Shown: positions 32,364 through 40,038 of the stretch, piece after piece
Position numbering within the stretch: position 1 is the first letter of the stretch
How the letters are laid out: the number at the start of each line of letters is the position of its first letter
Source of the DNA: Polyangiaceae bacterium
GTDB lineage: Bacteria; Myxococcota_A; Polyangia; Polyangiales; Polyangiaceae
Assembly: GCA_016719945.1 (NCBI GenBank)
Contig: JADJYE010000033.1
Span: 186,001 to 250,000 of the forward strand
Reading direction: 5' to 3'
DNA length: 64,000 nt
Made by a program: the position numbers and the translations under genes
Notes under the pieces: generated by a model
What the model saw: the letters and a program-made list of their open reading frames with translations, nothing else
Told to the model about the DNA's origin: nothing
The model's database searches: none

Positions 32364-33110
32364 TCACATGCTCAAGCCGCCGTCGACGTCGTACGTCCGG
32401 GCGGTGACGTAGTCGCACTCGAGGCAGAAGCGCACGGCCTGCCAGATGTCCTCGGGGAGGCCGATGCGGCCCGCCGGGATGTTGGCGACCAGCGCGTCGC
32501 GCGCTGCCTGGTTCATCCCCTGCGTCATCGGGGTCTCGATCATCCCGGGGGCGATCGCGGCCACGCGGATGCCGAAGGGCGAGAACTCGCGGGCCCACGT
32601 CACCGTGTTCGCCGCGAGGGCGGCCTTCGCGGCGACGTAGTTCGATTGCCCGCGGTTGCCGTGTCGCGAGATGCTCGAGATGTTCACGATCACGCCCGGG
32701 CGCGTCTCCGCCTGCACCATCGCCGCGACGACCTCGCGGACCATCAGCGTCGCGCCCGTGAGGTTCACGCCGATGACCGTGTTCCAGTCGGCGAGGGACA
32801 GCTTCTTGACCTCGCCGGTCTTCCTGTCCTTCTTCACGAGCAGCCCGTCGCGCAGGATGCCCGCGTTGTTCACGAGCGAGTTGACCCCGCCCATCTGACC
32901 GCTCGCCCAGGCGACGAAGTCGATGACCTCGCTCTCGCTCGCGACGTCGAGCTTCCTGCGATGGATCCCCGCCGGGAGCTCCTCGAGGGCCTTTTCGTCG
33001 ACGTCGCCGGCGGCGACCTGCGCGCCGGCCTCATGGAGGCGACGAGCGAAGTGCGCGCCCATGCCTCGGGCGGCGCCAGTGACGATGATCTTCAGTTGAC
33101 CGAGTTGCAT
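32364..33110 (-). CDS. phaB: SDR-family acetoacetyl-CoA reductase-like enzyme
   Basis: The 248-residue short-chain dehydrogenase has an N-terminal NAD(P) site (IIVTGAARGMGAHFARRL), NNAG, and the catalytic YVAAK with an upstream Ser (VNISSISRHGN). In this context it most likely reduces acetoacetyl-CoA to (R)-3-hydroxybutyryl-CoA for PHA synthesis, or acts as a 3-oxoacyl reductase. The ATG at 33110 has a GGAGGACGAA site inside the end of the overlapping phaC gene (19 bp). It is the last gene of the phasin-phaC-phaB unit. Confidence 0.85.
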   Translation of the reverse strand: MQLGQLKIIVTGAARGMGAHFARRLHEAGAQVAAGDVDEKALEELPAGIHRRKLDVASESEVIDFVAWASGQMGGVNSLVNNAGILRDGLLVKKDRKTGEVKKLSLADWNTVIGVNLTGATLMVREVVAAMVQAETRPGVIVNISSISRHGNRGQSNYVAAKAALAANTVTWAREFSPFGIRVAAIAPGMIETPMTQGMNQAARDALVANIPAGRIGLPEDIWQAVRFCLECDYVTARTYDVDGGLSM

Positions 33111-34057
33111 TTCGTCCTCCGAAAGAACTGCGAGAGCTGCGGGTACAAGAGCGTCTTCGCCTTGTCCCCGATGACGGCGCCCACGTGACCGCCCGGGACG
33201 GCGATCTCCGAGACGTCTTCGCTGCTCGAGTGGGTGTTGAGCGCGAGGGCGGCCGGGGGCGGGCAGATGGCGTCCTTCGTGGTGGTCACGGTCAGGACGG
33301 GGCACTTGATCGCGCCGAGGTCGACCGGCCTGCCGGCCACGCGGTGCTCGCGCCGAACGAGCTGGTTCTCTTGGTAAAGCTCCTTGATGTAGCGAACGTA
33401 CGCGGCGGCCGGGAACGCGATGTTGTCGCTCGCCCAGGCGTCGAGCGCCTCCATCGCCTCCAGGCGCTGCGGGTCTCCCAGCTTGTCGAGGTAGGCGACG
33501 ATCTTGGAGACCTGGCTCGTCGGACGCAGCGCGACGAAGCCCGCCTGCATCTGGGCGGCGCTCATGTTGCCGGCCGACGCGATGGCAGCGGGGTCGAACC
33601 AGCGAGGGTTCGTCATGTGGCCGAGGAAGCCCGCGTGTGAGAAGTCGATCGGGCCAGCGAGGTTGACCAGCGCGCCGATCGAGCTGGGCTCGAGGGCGGT
33701 GTGGATCGCCGACAGCGTTCCGCCGATGCAATACCCGAGCATGCCGACCTTCGGCACACCGGCGATCCGCATGGTCTTCTTGACGGCGCGGCCGAGCTTG
33801 GCGACGACCGCGTTCCAGTCGAGGAAGCGGTCCTCGTCGTTCGGCTCACCCCAGTCGAGGCAGAAAACGTCGAGGTTGTCGGCGACGAGCGCCTCGACGA
33901 CGCTGGCGCCCCTGCGGAGATCGAGGACGTACCAGCGGTTGATGAGCGACGGGACGAGGAGCACCGTCGGTCCGGCGCCAGAGCGCGCCGGAAACCGATA
34001 GAGCTTCGCCGTGCCGTCCTCGTGGACGACGTCACGCGGCGAAGGCGCGAGCTGCAT
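33092..34057 (-). CDS. phaC: PHA synthase, class-III PhaC-like (copy 1)
   Basis: The 321-residue alpha/beta-hydrolase-fold synthase polymerises (R)-3-hydroxyacyl-CoA. The lipase-like box GYCIGGT holds the catalytic Cys (about residue 110), TTTKDAICPP the Asp and VPGGHVGAV the His. LVPSLINRWYVLDL and LDWGEPNDEDR are PhaC signatures. It is shorter than class I/II enzymes and matches PhaC of PhaCE type. It starts 3 bp after the phasin-like gene. A second PhaC at 41778 has the same triad. Confidence 0.93.
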   Translation of the reverse strand: MQLAPSPRDVVHEDGTAKLYRFPARSGAGPTVLLVPSLINRWYVLDLRRGASVVEALVADNLDVFCLDWGEPNDEDRFLDWNAVVAKLGRAVKKTMRIAGVPKVGMLGYCIGGTLSAIHTALEPSSIGALVNLAGPIDFSHAGFLGHMTNPRWFDPAAIASAGNMSAAQMQAGFVALRPTSQVSKIVAYLDKLGDPQRLEAMEALDAWASDNIAFPAAAYVRYIKELYQENQLVRREHRVAGRPVDLGAIKCPVLTVTTTKDAICPPPAALALNTHSSSEDVSEIAVPGGHVGAVIGDKAKTLLYPQLSQFFRRTKCNSVN

Positions 34058-34060
34058 CGA

Positions 34061-34417
34061 TCACGCCTTGCCGGGGGCCGCGGAGGCCGCCTTCTTGCTC
34101 GCGTCCGCCACAGAGGCGGCCGTCGCGGTCACGCTCGCCGTCGCGGCGGCGGCCTTCTTGCCGTTCTCGACCGTGATCTTGCGCCACTCGTCCGAGAGCT
34201 TCGTCGCGTAGGAGAGCGACTCCTTCATCAGCCGGGCGCTCTCGTCGATCGCCTCGAACGCGCGCTCCATGGCTTTCTGCTGCATCTCCTCGTACTGCGC
34301 GGTCATCTGCTCGAAGCGCGCGACCTGCTCGGCCGTCATCTTGGTCCAGGCGTCGACGAATTGCTGCGGCTGCGTAAAGGAACCGGGGAACATGTGGATC
34401 TCGCTTTCTGCCGACAT
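34061..34417 (-). CDS. Phasin-like granule protein
   Basis: The 118-residue protein has no signal peptide and an amphipathic helical core (FVDAWTKMTAEQVARFEQMT, ARLMKESLSYATKLSDEWR) followed by an Ala/Thr/Ser/Lys tail. This is the composition of phasins that coat PHA granules. It is the first gene of the leftward phasin-phaC-phaB unit, after a PhaR-type operator and a promoter. Confidence 0.7.
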   Translation of the reverse strand: MSAESEIHMFPGSFTQPQQFVDAWTKMTAEQVARFEQMTAQYEEMQQKAMERAFEAIDESARLMKESLSYATKLSDEWRKITVENGKKAAAATASVTATAASVADASKKAASAAPGKA

Positions 34418-34438
34418 TCGTTGTCGTCGGCGAGCGCA

Positions 34439-34466
34439 ACCATAGTCACCGGCGTGGGGCTGTCAA
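34439..34466 (-). promoter_or_regulatory. Sigma-70-type promoter of the phasin-phaC-phaB unit
   Basis: On the minus strand TTGACA (34461-34466) and TATGGT (34439-34444) are 16 bp apart, just upstream of the phasin-like ATG. The nearby 34474-34488 palindrome lies next to the -35. Confidence 0.55.
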
Positions 34467-34473
34467 ACAAAAA

Positions 34474-34488
34474 TGTTGCAGCGCAACA
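34474..34488. promoter_or_regulatory. PhaR-type operator palindrome
   Basis: TGTTGC-AGC-GCAACA is a perfect inverted repeat with a 3-base centre. It resembles published PhaR sites of the TTGC/CTGC-N3-GCAA/GCAG class and lies between phaR and the phasin unit. The same arms recur at 42877-42891. Confidence 0.6.
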
Positions 34489-34489
34489 A

Positions 34490-35119
34490 TCAGCCGCGCT
34501 TCGTCCGCTTGCCGCGCAGCTCGCGCCTCAGCTCATCTAGCTCGCTCCTCAGCGCGGCGACGTCGGACGCTTCGGCGGCTTGCGGTGACGGAGGCGGCGG
34601 CGAAGCAGGCGGGGGAGGAGGCGGAGGCGCGACGCCGTAGCCGGCGGGCGGCGTGGGAGCCTGCCCATAGCCCGGCGGGAAGCCGCCCTGCGGGAAGCCT
34701 CCGCTGCCGTCCCCCCAGAACGGAACCTGCCCCATGGCGCGCGCGAAGGCGTTCGACGCCGAGAACGGAAGGTTCGCGAAAGGGACGTACGGGCTCAGCG
34801 CTTGCGCCCCAGATTTCGCGGTCAAATACATCTCCAGAGCGAACGAGACGTAGCGGCTGAAGAAGTCCCCCAGGGCGTCGTCTTGCATCCGGATCAAGCG
34901 CGCCAGCAGCGGGACCGGGAGCAGGCGCGCGGCCTTGGTCTCGAGCACGATCTGCACGAGCGTGGCCTGGGTCAGGTCTTCGTTGGACTTCGCGTCCACC
35001 ACGCGCACGTCGGTGCCGCGCTTGATGCGGTCGGTGAGCTCGTCGAGCGTGATGTACCGGCTCTCCTCAGTGTCGTAGAGGCGCCGGTTCGAGTATTTTT
35101 TGATCGTCGTGACCGCCAT
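34490..35119 (-). CDS. phaR: PhaR-type PHA synthesis regulator
   Basis: The 209-residue protein starts MAVTTIKKYSNRRLYDTEES and continues with RYITLDELTDRIKRGTDVRV, the DNA-binding PHA-accumulation-regulator domain, then the second PHA-binding domain (LVQIVLETKAARLLPVPLLARLI). PhaR represses phasin and PHA genes until granules take it up. The C-terminal half is a Pro/Gly-rich linker and a short helix (DVAALRSELDELRRELRGK). The ATG at 35119 is chosen over two upstream in-frame Met because the domain starts there. Confidence 0.92.
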   Translation of the reverse strand: MAVTTIKKYSNRRLYDTEESRYITLDELTDRIKRGTDVRVVDAKSNEDLTQATLVQIVLETKAARLLPVPLLARLIRMQDDALGDFFSRYVSFALEMYLTAKSGAQALSPYVPFANLPFSASNAFARAMGQVPFWGDGSGGFPQGGFPPGYGQAPTPPAGYGVAPPPPPPPASPPPPSPQAAEASDVAALRSELDELRRELRGKRTKRG

Positions 35120-35198
35120 CGTCTCGCTGCTCGTGCCACGGACCTTCCCGCGATGCAACATGCCTCGGCCCTGGTTTACGCTGCAGAGCAAAACGATA

Positions 35199-35227
35199 TT
35201 GACAAGGCTTCCGCCCGATCGCATATA
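35199..35227 (+). promoter_or_regulatory. Sigma-70-type promoter of the rightward PHA/envelope operon
   Basis: TTGACA (35199-35204) and CATATA (35222-35227) are 17 bp apart, about 55 bp before the lipoprotein ATG at 35281. A PhaR-like half-palindrome (TTGC-GGC-GCAG, 35246-35256) lies downstream. Confidence 0.5.
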
Positions 35228-35245
35228 GGGCCCGCTCCGAATGTG

Positions 35246-35256
35246 TTGCGGCGCAG
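35246..35256. promoter_or_regulatory. PhaR-like operator candidate in the divergent region
   Basis: TTGC-GGC-GCAG fits the TTGC/CTGC-N3-GCAA/GCAG pattern with one asymmetric base. It is placed just after the predicted promoter of the rightward operon, where binding could repress it. Confidence 0.4.
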
Positions 35257-35280
35257 CAACCGGCGAGCAGGGGCGCGAAG

Positions 35281-36261
35281 ATGCTGAAGCAGGTGTTCGG
35301 GCAAGCGGTTCTCGGTTCGGTCGCCCTCCTGGGCGCGGCGTGGCTCTCGGGCTGCGCGGTCGGTAGCCCCGTTGGGGCCACCTGCGACTCCGGGGCAGAC
35401 TGCGAGAGCGGCGCCTGCAACGACGGCGTCTGCATCGACGCGACCGGGGGCGCTGGGGGCGGCGCTGCCGGTGGCCCCACGAGCGGGGGACAGTCCGAGG
35501 GCGGAGCGTCGGCCGGGGGGAACGGCGCGGGCGCCGCCGGCGGTGACGGCGGCGGCAGCGGACTGTGCAGCCCCAACCACGACGCCGTCGTCACCCGAGA
35601 AGAGGTGCCGCTCGCGGCTGGCCTCGAGGCTCAGTTCCGCGTCGCGTCGGACGTGACGTTCTCGACTGCCGGGCAGGACGTGGCCGGCACCCTCACGTGG
35701 GACCTGAGCGGCGCCTTCTCGGGGGACCACACGGTCTTGCTCGAGACGATGCCCCTGGCAGGAGCTTGGTTCGAGGACCTCTTCCCGGGCGCGACGTACG
35801 CGGCGCGCCTCGCGGACAGCGCCGACGTCTTGGGTGTGTTCGAGATCAACGACGACGCGCTGCTGCTGCGCGGGGTGGTGAGCCCCGAGGACGGGCTCTA
35901 CCGCACCGAGCTCGAGTACGACCCGCCGGTGGTCGTGCTGTCGTTTCCGCTCGAGGAGGGCGCGTCGTGGACCACCGAGGCGACCGTGAGCGGCCTCACC
36001 AGCGGAGTGTTCGGGGTCTTCTTCGAGGACTATGTGTCGAGCGTCGACGCGCGCGGCGACATGATCACGCCCTTCGCGACCTTCGACGCGCACCGCGTCC
36101 GCGTCGATCTCACGCGCACCGTCGGCGCGCTGGTCACCACCCAGGTGACCTTCGCGTTCGTGGCCGAGTGCTTCGGCACCATCGCGACGGTGCGCTCCCA
36201 GACCAACGAGGACGGCGCCGAGTTCAACGACGTCTCCGAGCTGCAGCGCTTGACCCCGTGA
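35281..36261 (+). CDS. Lipoprotein, paralogue of the one at 38851
   Basis: A 326-residue protein with lipobox (ALLGAAWLSGCAVGS), a short Cys-rich part (CDSGADCESGACNDGVC), a Gly-rich linker and a strand-rich domain containing GTLTWDLSGAF, YDPPVVVLSFPLEEG and FVAECFGTIATVRSQ. These blocks recur in the protein at 38851 (GDLTWDFATDY, YDPPIVVLQFPVTVG, FFAECFAEVARATSR). It is the first gene of the rightward chain and overlaps the next by GTGA. The function is unknown. Confidence 0.7.
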   Translation: MLKQVFGQAVLGSVALLGAAWLSGCAVGSPVGATCDSGADCESGACNDGVCIDATGGAGGGAAGGPTSGGQSEGGASAGGNGAGAAGGDGGGSGLCSPNHDAVVTREEVPLAAGLEAQFRVASDVTFSTAGQDVAGTLTWDLSGAFSGDHTVLLETMPLAGAWFEDLFPGATYAARLADSADVLGVFEINDDALLLRGVVSPEDGLYRTELEYDPPVVVLSFPLEEGASWTTEATVSGLTSGVFGVFFEDYVSSVDARGDMITPFATFDAHRVRVDLTRTVGALVTTQVTFAFVAECFGTIATVRSQTNEDGAEFNDVSELQRLTP

Positions 36262-37268
36262 GCCTCCGCCGTCGCTCCTTCATGGCCGCGGCCGTCGCGC
36301 TTGGCGTGAGCGGCTGCCTCGATTTCCATCGCGGCCCTCTGCCGGGCGCGCCCAAAGGCGCGACCTTCGCCGAGATCGAGGGCGCGCGAATCCACTACGT
36401 GGACGAGGGCGAGGGTCCGACCGTGGTGCTGATCCACGGCTTCGCGAGCTCGCTCGGCGCGTGGTCGGGCGTGCGCAAGGCGCTCGCTGGCAAGCACAGG
36501 GTCATCGCCCTCGACCTCAAGGGCTTCGGGTACAGCGATCGCCCCGAGGGAGACTACTCCCCCGCGGCGGAGGCGAAGATCGTGCTCGGCCTCCTGGACA
36601 AGCGCGGCGTGGAAGGCCCCGTGGCCGTCGTCGCGCACTCGTGGGGGTCCTCGGTCGCGCTGCAGCTGGCGCTGCTCGCGCCCGAGCGCGTCGAGCGGCT
36701 CGCCCTCTACGACGCGTGGGTCTACGCCGACCAGCTCCCGAATTTCTTCCTCTGGGCGCGCGCCAGCGGGCTCGGCGAGGCGCTGGTCGGCGCGTTCTAC
36801 GACGAGCGGCCCGACGACAAGATCGCCATCGCCTTTCACGACAAGAAGTACGTCACCGAGGCGCTGATCGAGACGGTCGAAGACCAGCTCGCTCGCCCTG
36901 GGACCAAGGCCGCCGCGCTGGCCGCGATCCGCGGCCAGCGCTTCGACGAGGTCGAGCCGAAGTACAAGACCATCGACAAGCCCACGCTGCTCTTGTGGGG
37001 ACGCGAAGATCGCGTCACGACCCTCGAGTACGGCGAGCGACTGTCGAAGGACCTGCCCCGCGCGAAGCTGGTCGTGTACCCGCAGTGCGGGCACTTCCCG
37101 ATGATCGAGGCGGTCACGCCCTCCACCCGCGATCTCGTCGAGTTCCTCTCCGCGGCGGCGCCCGCCGCGCCGGCGAAGCCGCCCGCGCCCGCGCCCGCGC
37201 CAGAGCCGACCGTCCCCGACGCGCCGAAGCCGGCTCCCGCCGAAGCGCCGCCGGAGGCCTCGCGATGA
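36258..37268 (+). CDS. Tat-exported alpha/beta-hydrolase lipoprotein
   Basis: The 336-residue protein begins LRRRSFMAAAVALGVSGC, a twin-arginine signal with lipobox. The hydrolase domain has the oxyanion loop VVLIHGFASSLGAW, the nucleophile elbow AHSWGSS, an Asp in LLWGREDRVT and His in YPQCGHFPMIE. The closest types are haloalkane-dehalogenase/epoxide-hydrolase-like and esterases. The last 40 residues are Pro/Ala-rich. Co-transcribed with PHA genes; it may act on polymer, esters or lipids outside the cytoplasm (inference). Confidence 0.8.
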   Translation: MSLRRRSFMAAAVALGVSGCLDFHRGPLPGAPKGATFAEIEGARIHYVDEGEGPTVVLIHGFASSLGAWSGVRKALAGKHRVIALDLKGFGYSDRPEGDYSPAAEAKIVLGLLDKRGVEGPVAVVAHSWGSSVALQLALLAPERVERLALYDAWVYADQLPNFFLWARASGLGEALVGAFYDERPDDKIAIAFHDKKYVTEALIETVEDQLARPGTKAAALAAIRGQRFDEVEPKYKTIDKPTLLLWGREDRVTTLEYGERLSKDLPRAKLVVYPQCGHFPMIEAVTPSTRDLVEFLSAAAPAAPAKPPAPAPAPEPTVPDAPKPAPAEAPPEASR

Positions 37269-38854
37269 GGACGCCGCGCTCGTTCGCCGCTCTCGGCCTC
37301 GCGCTCGCGCTCGGGCTCGCCCCTGGAGTCGCCGCCGCGACGGGCCTCACCGATCACGGCGCGGATCTCGAGGCGCCGCCGTCGTTCATCGAGCTCTCCG
37401 GCTATTTCCGGATGCGCGGCTCGCTGTTCTACAACCTCGATCTCGACCGCGGTCCGACCCCCTCGGGGCAGATCTTCTTCCCCGTCTCGCTCTCGGACCC
37501 GACCGCGCAGCTGCTCACCGCCGCCGACACGCGCATCCGCACCGACGTGAACCTGTACGCCCCCTGGGGGGGGATGGCCCTCAAGGTCCGCCTCGACGCG
37601 CTCGACAACGTGCTGCTCGGGAGCATGCCCGAGGGCGCCCCCTCCGCCTCGACCAGCCAGCGCGCCGATCAGCCGCTGTTCGCGCTGCGCCGCGCGTACG
37701 CCGAGATCCTCACGCCGTTCGGCATGCTCGCCTTCGGACGCATGGGCAACGGCTGGGGCCTGGGGATGCTCGCGAACGGCGGCGACTGCCTCGACTGCGA
37801 CAGCGGCGACTCGGCGGATCGCGTCGCGTTCGTCTCACCCTTGCTCGGGCATCTCTGGGCGCTCGCGTACGACTTTACCGCCGCGGGCGCGCCCGTGGAG
37901 CACAAGGACGGCTTTCGCGTCGTCGACGTCGAGCCCAAGGCGATCGTGCACACGTTCACCTTCGCCGTCTCGAAGTACCGCGGGCCCGACGCGCGCACGA
38001 GGCGCAGCGCAGCCGGCAAGGTCACCCCCGAGTACGGCGCGTTCGCGTCCTATCGCTTCCAGGACTCCGACGTGCCCGCGACCTACCTGCCGGTGGCGCA
38101 GCCCGTGCCGCTCGAGGCGGGCCAGGTGATGGCGCGCGGCTACCAAGCGGTGGCCTCGGATCTGTGGCTGCGCTTCGAGGGGAAACACTTCCGCGTGGAG
38201 GCCGAGGCAGCGTACCTGCACGCCTCCGTCGAGCAGCCGAGCCTCATCCCTGGGGTGCTGTACCGCGACCCCGTCACTTCGAACCAGGTGGGGGCGGCGC
38301 TCGAGACCGAGTTCGGCGACGCCGACGCGCGCTTCCGCGCGGGGCTCGACGCCGGCTTCGCGAGCGGCGACGCCGCGCCTGGGTTCGGCGCCATCGCCAA
38401 GCCAGGCCAGCTCCCGGCGGTCGCCGGTGACCTCGACGGGCCCCAGGCGAACCCGCCGTTCGACGCGGAGGTGAACAACTTCCGCTTCCACCCGGATTAC
38501 CGCGTCGACCGCATCCTCTTCCGCGAGATCATCGGGACCGTCACGGACGCGGTCTATCTGAAGCCGCACCTCCGCTACGACCTCATCACGGGGATCCGCG
38601 GCAAGCTGTCGGTCGGCCTCGCGGGGGTCCTGTCGTTCGCCGCCGTGCCCGAGTCCACGCCCGGGCAGTCGGCCGCTCTCGGCTTCGAGATCGATCCCAC
38701 GATCACCTACCAGAGCGACTTCGGCTTCCGCGCCGATCTCGAGCAGGCCACGTTGATCCCGATGGCGGGCCTCGAAAACCTCGAGCTCGGCCTCGCGCCC
38801 ACCCCCGCTCAGCTCTGGCGCCTCCGCCTCTCCTATTCCTATCGAGGCCCGTGA
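37265..38854 (+). CDS. TIGR04551-like outer-membrane protein
   Basis: The 529-residue protein has a signal peptide (LALALGLAPGVAAATG) and a long strand-rich barrel-like body (YFRMRGSLFYNLDLDRGP, ADTRIRTDVNLYAPWGG, FGMLAFGRMGNGWGLGMLAN, FRFHPDYRVDRILFREIIG) ending ..RLRLSYSYRGP. This resembles the TIGR04551 family found in myxobacteria, probably an outer-membrane channel. It overlaps both neighbours by 4 bp (ATGA, GTGA), so it is translated with the hydrolase and lipoproteins. Confidence 0.75.
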   Translation: MRTPRSFAALGLALALGLAPGVAAATGLTDHGADLEAPPSFIELSGYFRMRGSLFYNLDLDRGPTPSGQIFFPVSLSDPTAQLLTAADTRIRTDVNLYAPWGGMALKVRLDALDNVLLGSMPEGAPSASTSQRADQPLFALRRAYAEILTPFGMLAFGRMGNGWGLGMLANGGDCLDCDSGDSADRVAFVSPLLGHLWALAYDFTAAGAPVEHKDGFRVVDVEPKAIVHTFTFAVSKYRGPDARTRRSAAGKVTPEYGAFASYRFQDSDVPATYLPVAQPVPLEAGQVMARGYQAVASDLWLRFEGKHFRVEAEAAYLHASVEQPSLIPGVLYRDPVTSNQVGAALETEFGDADARFRAGLDAGFASGDAAPGFGAIAKPGQLPAVAGDLDGPQANPPFDAEVNNFRFHPDYRVDRILFREIIGTVTDAVYLKPHLRYDLITGIRGKLSVGLAGVLSFAAVPESTPGQSAALGFEIDPTITYQSDFGFRADLEQATLIPMAGLENLELGLAPTPAQLWRLRLSYSYRGP

Positions 38855-39690
38855 CGATGACCGCCCGCCGCTCGCTGCCCTTGTTCCTCGCGCTCGCTGC
38901 GTGCGGCGACAACCTCACCTTGCCGCCGGACCGCGACCCGGCGGCCGATCCGGATCCGCCCGTGCTTTCGTGCATACCCAACCTCGATGGGCAGATCGAT
39001 CGCAGCGAGCTGCGACCTGCGATCGGCACCCCGGTCCGCTACGTCGTGTCGCCGCCCGACGCGACCCGCCAGGTCGACCTCGGCGGAGTCGAGATCGAAG
39101 GCGATCTCACCTGGGACTTCGCGACCGACTACGCCGATGACCAGGCGCTCACCGTCACCCCCTCGTCGCTCGAGGGAAAATGGTACCAGGCGTCGTTCGC
39201 GGACGGCGCCTTCGTCACGTCGTTCGATCGCGACGGAGACCTCGAGTCGATCGGGCTCGTCCGAAACGACTCGCTCGTGCTCCTAGGCCTCGCCTCCAGC
39301 GAAGAGAACCCGCCCGAGGGCACCACGCTGCTCGTCTACGACCCGCCGATCGTGGTGCTCCAGTTCCCGGTCACGGTCGGACAACAGTTCATCTCGACCG
39401 GCGAGATCACGAACGGCCTCGTCAGCGGCCTCCCCTACGCGGGGCGGGACACCTACGAGGTCTCCGTCGACGCGGAGGGTGAGATCGATCTGCTCCAGCT
39501 GACCTTCGAGCAGGTCCACCGCGTGCGCACCAAGGTCACGGTCGAGCCGGCCGTCGGGCAGGCGGTCGTGCGCCACCAGACCTCGTTCTTCGCCGAGTGC
39601 TTCGCGGAGGTCGCCCGCGCGACCAGCCGAGACGGCGAAGCAGACCCCAATTTCACCGAGGCGGCCGAGCTGCGCCGGCTCGGCTTCTAA
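38851..39690 (+). CDS. Lipoprotein, paralogue of the one at 35281
   Basis: A 279-residue protein with lipobox (LPLFLALAACGDN) lacking the Gly linker of its paralogue, and a strand domain with the shared blocks GDLTWDFATDY, YDPPIVVLQFPVTVG and FFAECFAEVARATSR. GTG start within the stop of the outer-membrane protein gene. The two paralogues bracket the hydrolase and channel genes, suggesting paired surface proteins. Confidence 0.68.
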   Translation: MTMTARRSLPLFLALAACGDNLTLPPDRDPAADPDPPVLSCIPNLDGQIDRSELRPAIGTPVRYVVSPPDATRQVDLGGVEIEGDLTWDFATDYADDQALTVTPSSLEGKWYQASFADGAFVTSFDRDGDLESIGLVRNDSLVLLGLASSEENPPEGTTLLVYDPPIVVLQFPVTVGQQFISTGEITNGLVSGLPYAGRDTYEVSVDAEGEIDLLQLTFEQVHRVRTKVTVEPAVGQAVVRHQTSFFAECFAEVARATSRDGEADPNFTEAAELRRLGF

Positions 39691-39710
39691 CCGACGACAG
39701 GAGCGAGCAC

Positions 39711-40019
39711 ATGATGGGCTGGGACGTTTTCAAGCAGTACTTCAACGCGTGGGAGAGCTCGACGGCGAACGTGGTCGAGGCGTGGCTGAAGAGCCCGCTC
39801 GTCCTCGAGCCGGCGGGGACGTGGCTCTCGATGATGATGAAGACCAAGGCCGCGGCCGATAAGAACGCGGCGACCGCCTGGGGCGCGCTCGGCTTGCCGA
39901 CGAAGCGCGACCAGGAGCGCGCGCTGCACGCGCTCAACCAGATCCAGAGCCGGCTCATCGATCTCGAGGAGCAGCTCGCGGACATGAAGGCCGCGACGGC
40001 GGCGCCCAAGAAGGCCTGA
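39711..40019 (+). CDS. Short PhaE-like PHA-synthase partner
   Basis: A 102-residue protein; the N-terminus (MMGWDVFKQYFNAWESSTAN) and the C-terminal LGLPTKRDQERALHALNQIQ.. with a coiled-coil end (SRLIDLEEQLADMKAA) resemble the C-terminal part of class-III PhaE subunits, which are normally about 350 residues. Either a phasin-like or a minimal PhaE partner of the PhaC encoded next but one. The ribosome site is AGGAGCGA. Confidence 0.65.
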   Translation: MMGWDVFKQYFNAWESSTANVVEAWLKSPLVLEPAGTWLSMMMKTKAAADKNAATAWGALGLPTKRDQERALHALNQIQSRLIDLEEQLADMKAATAAPKKA

Positions 40020-40038
40020 CGGAGGCCGAGGAAGCACC

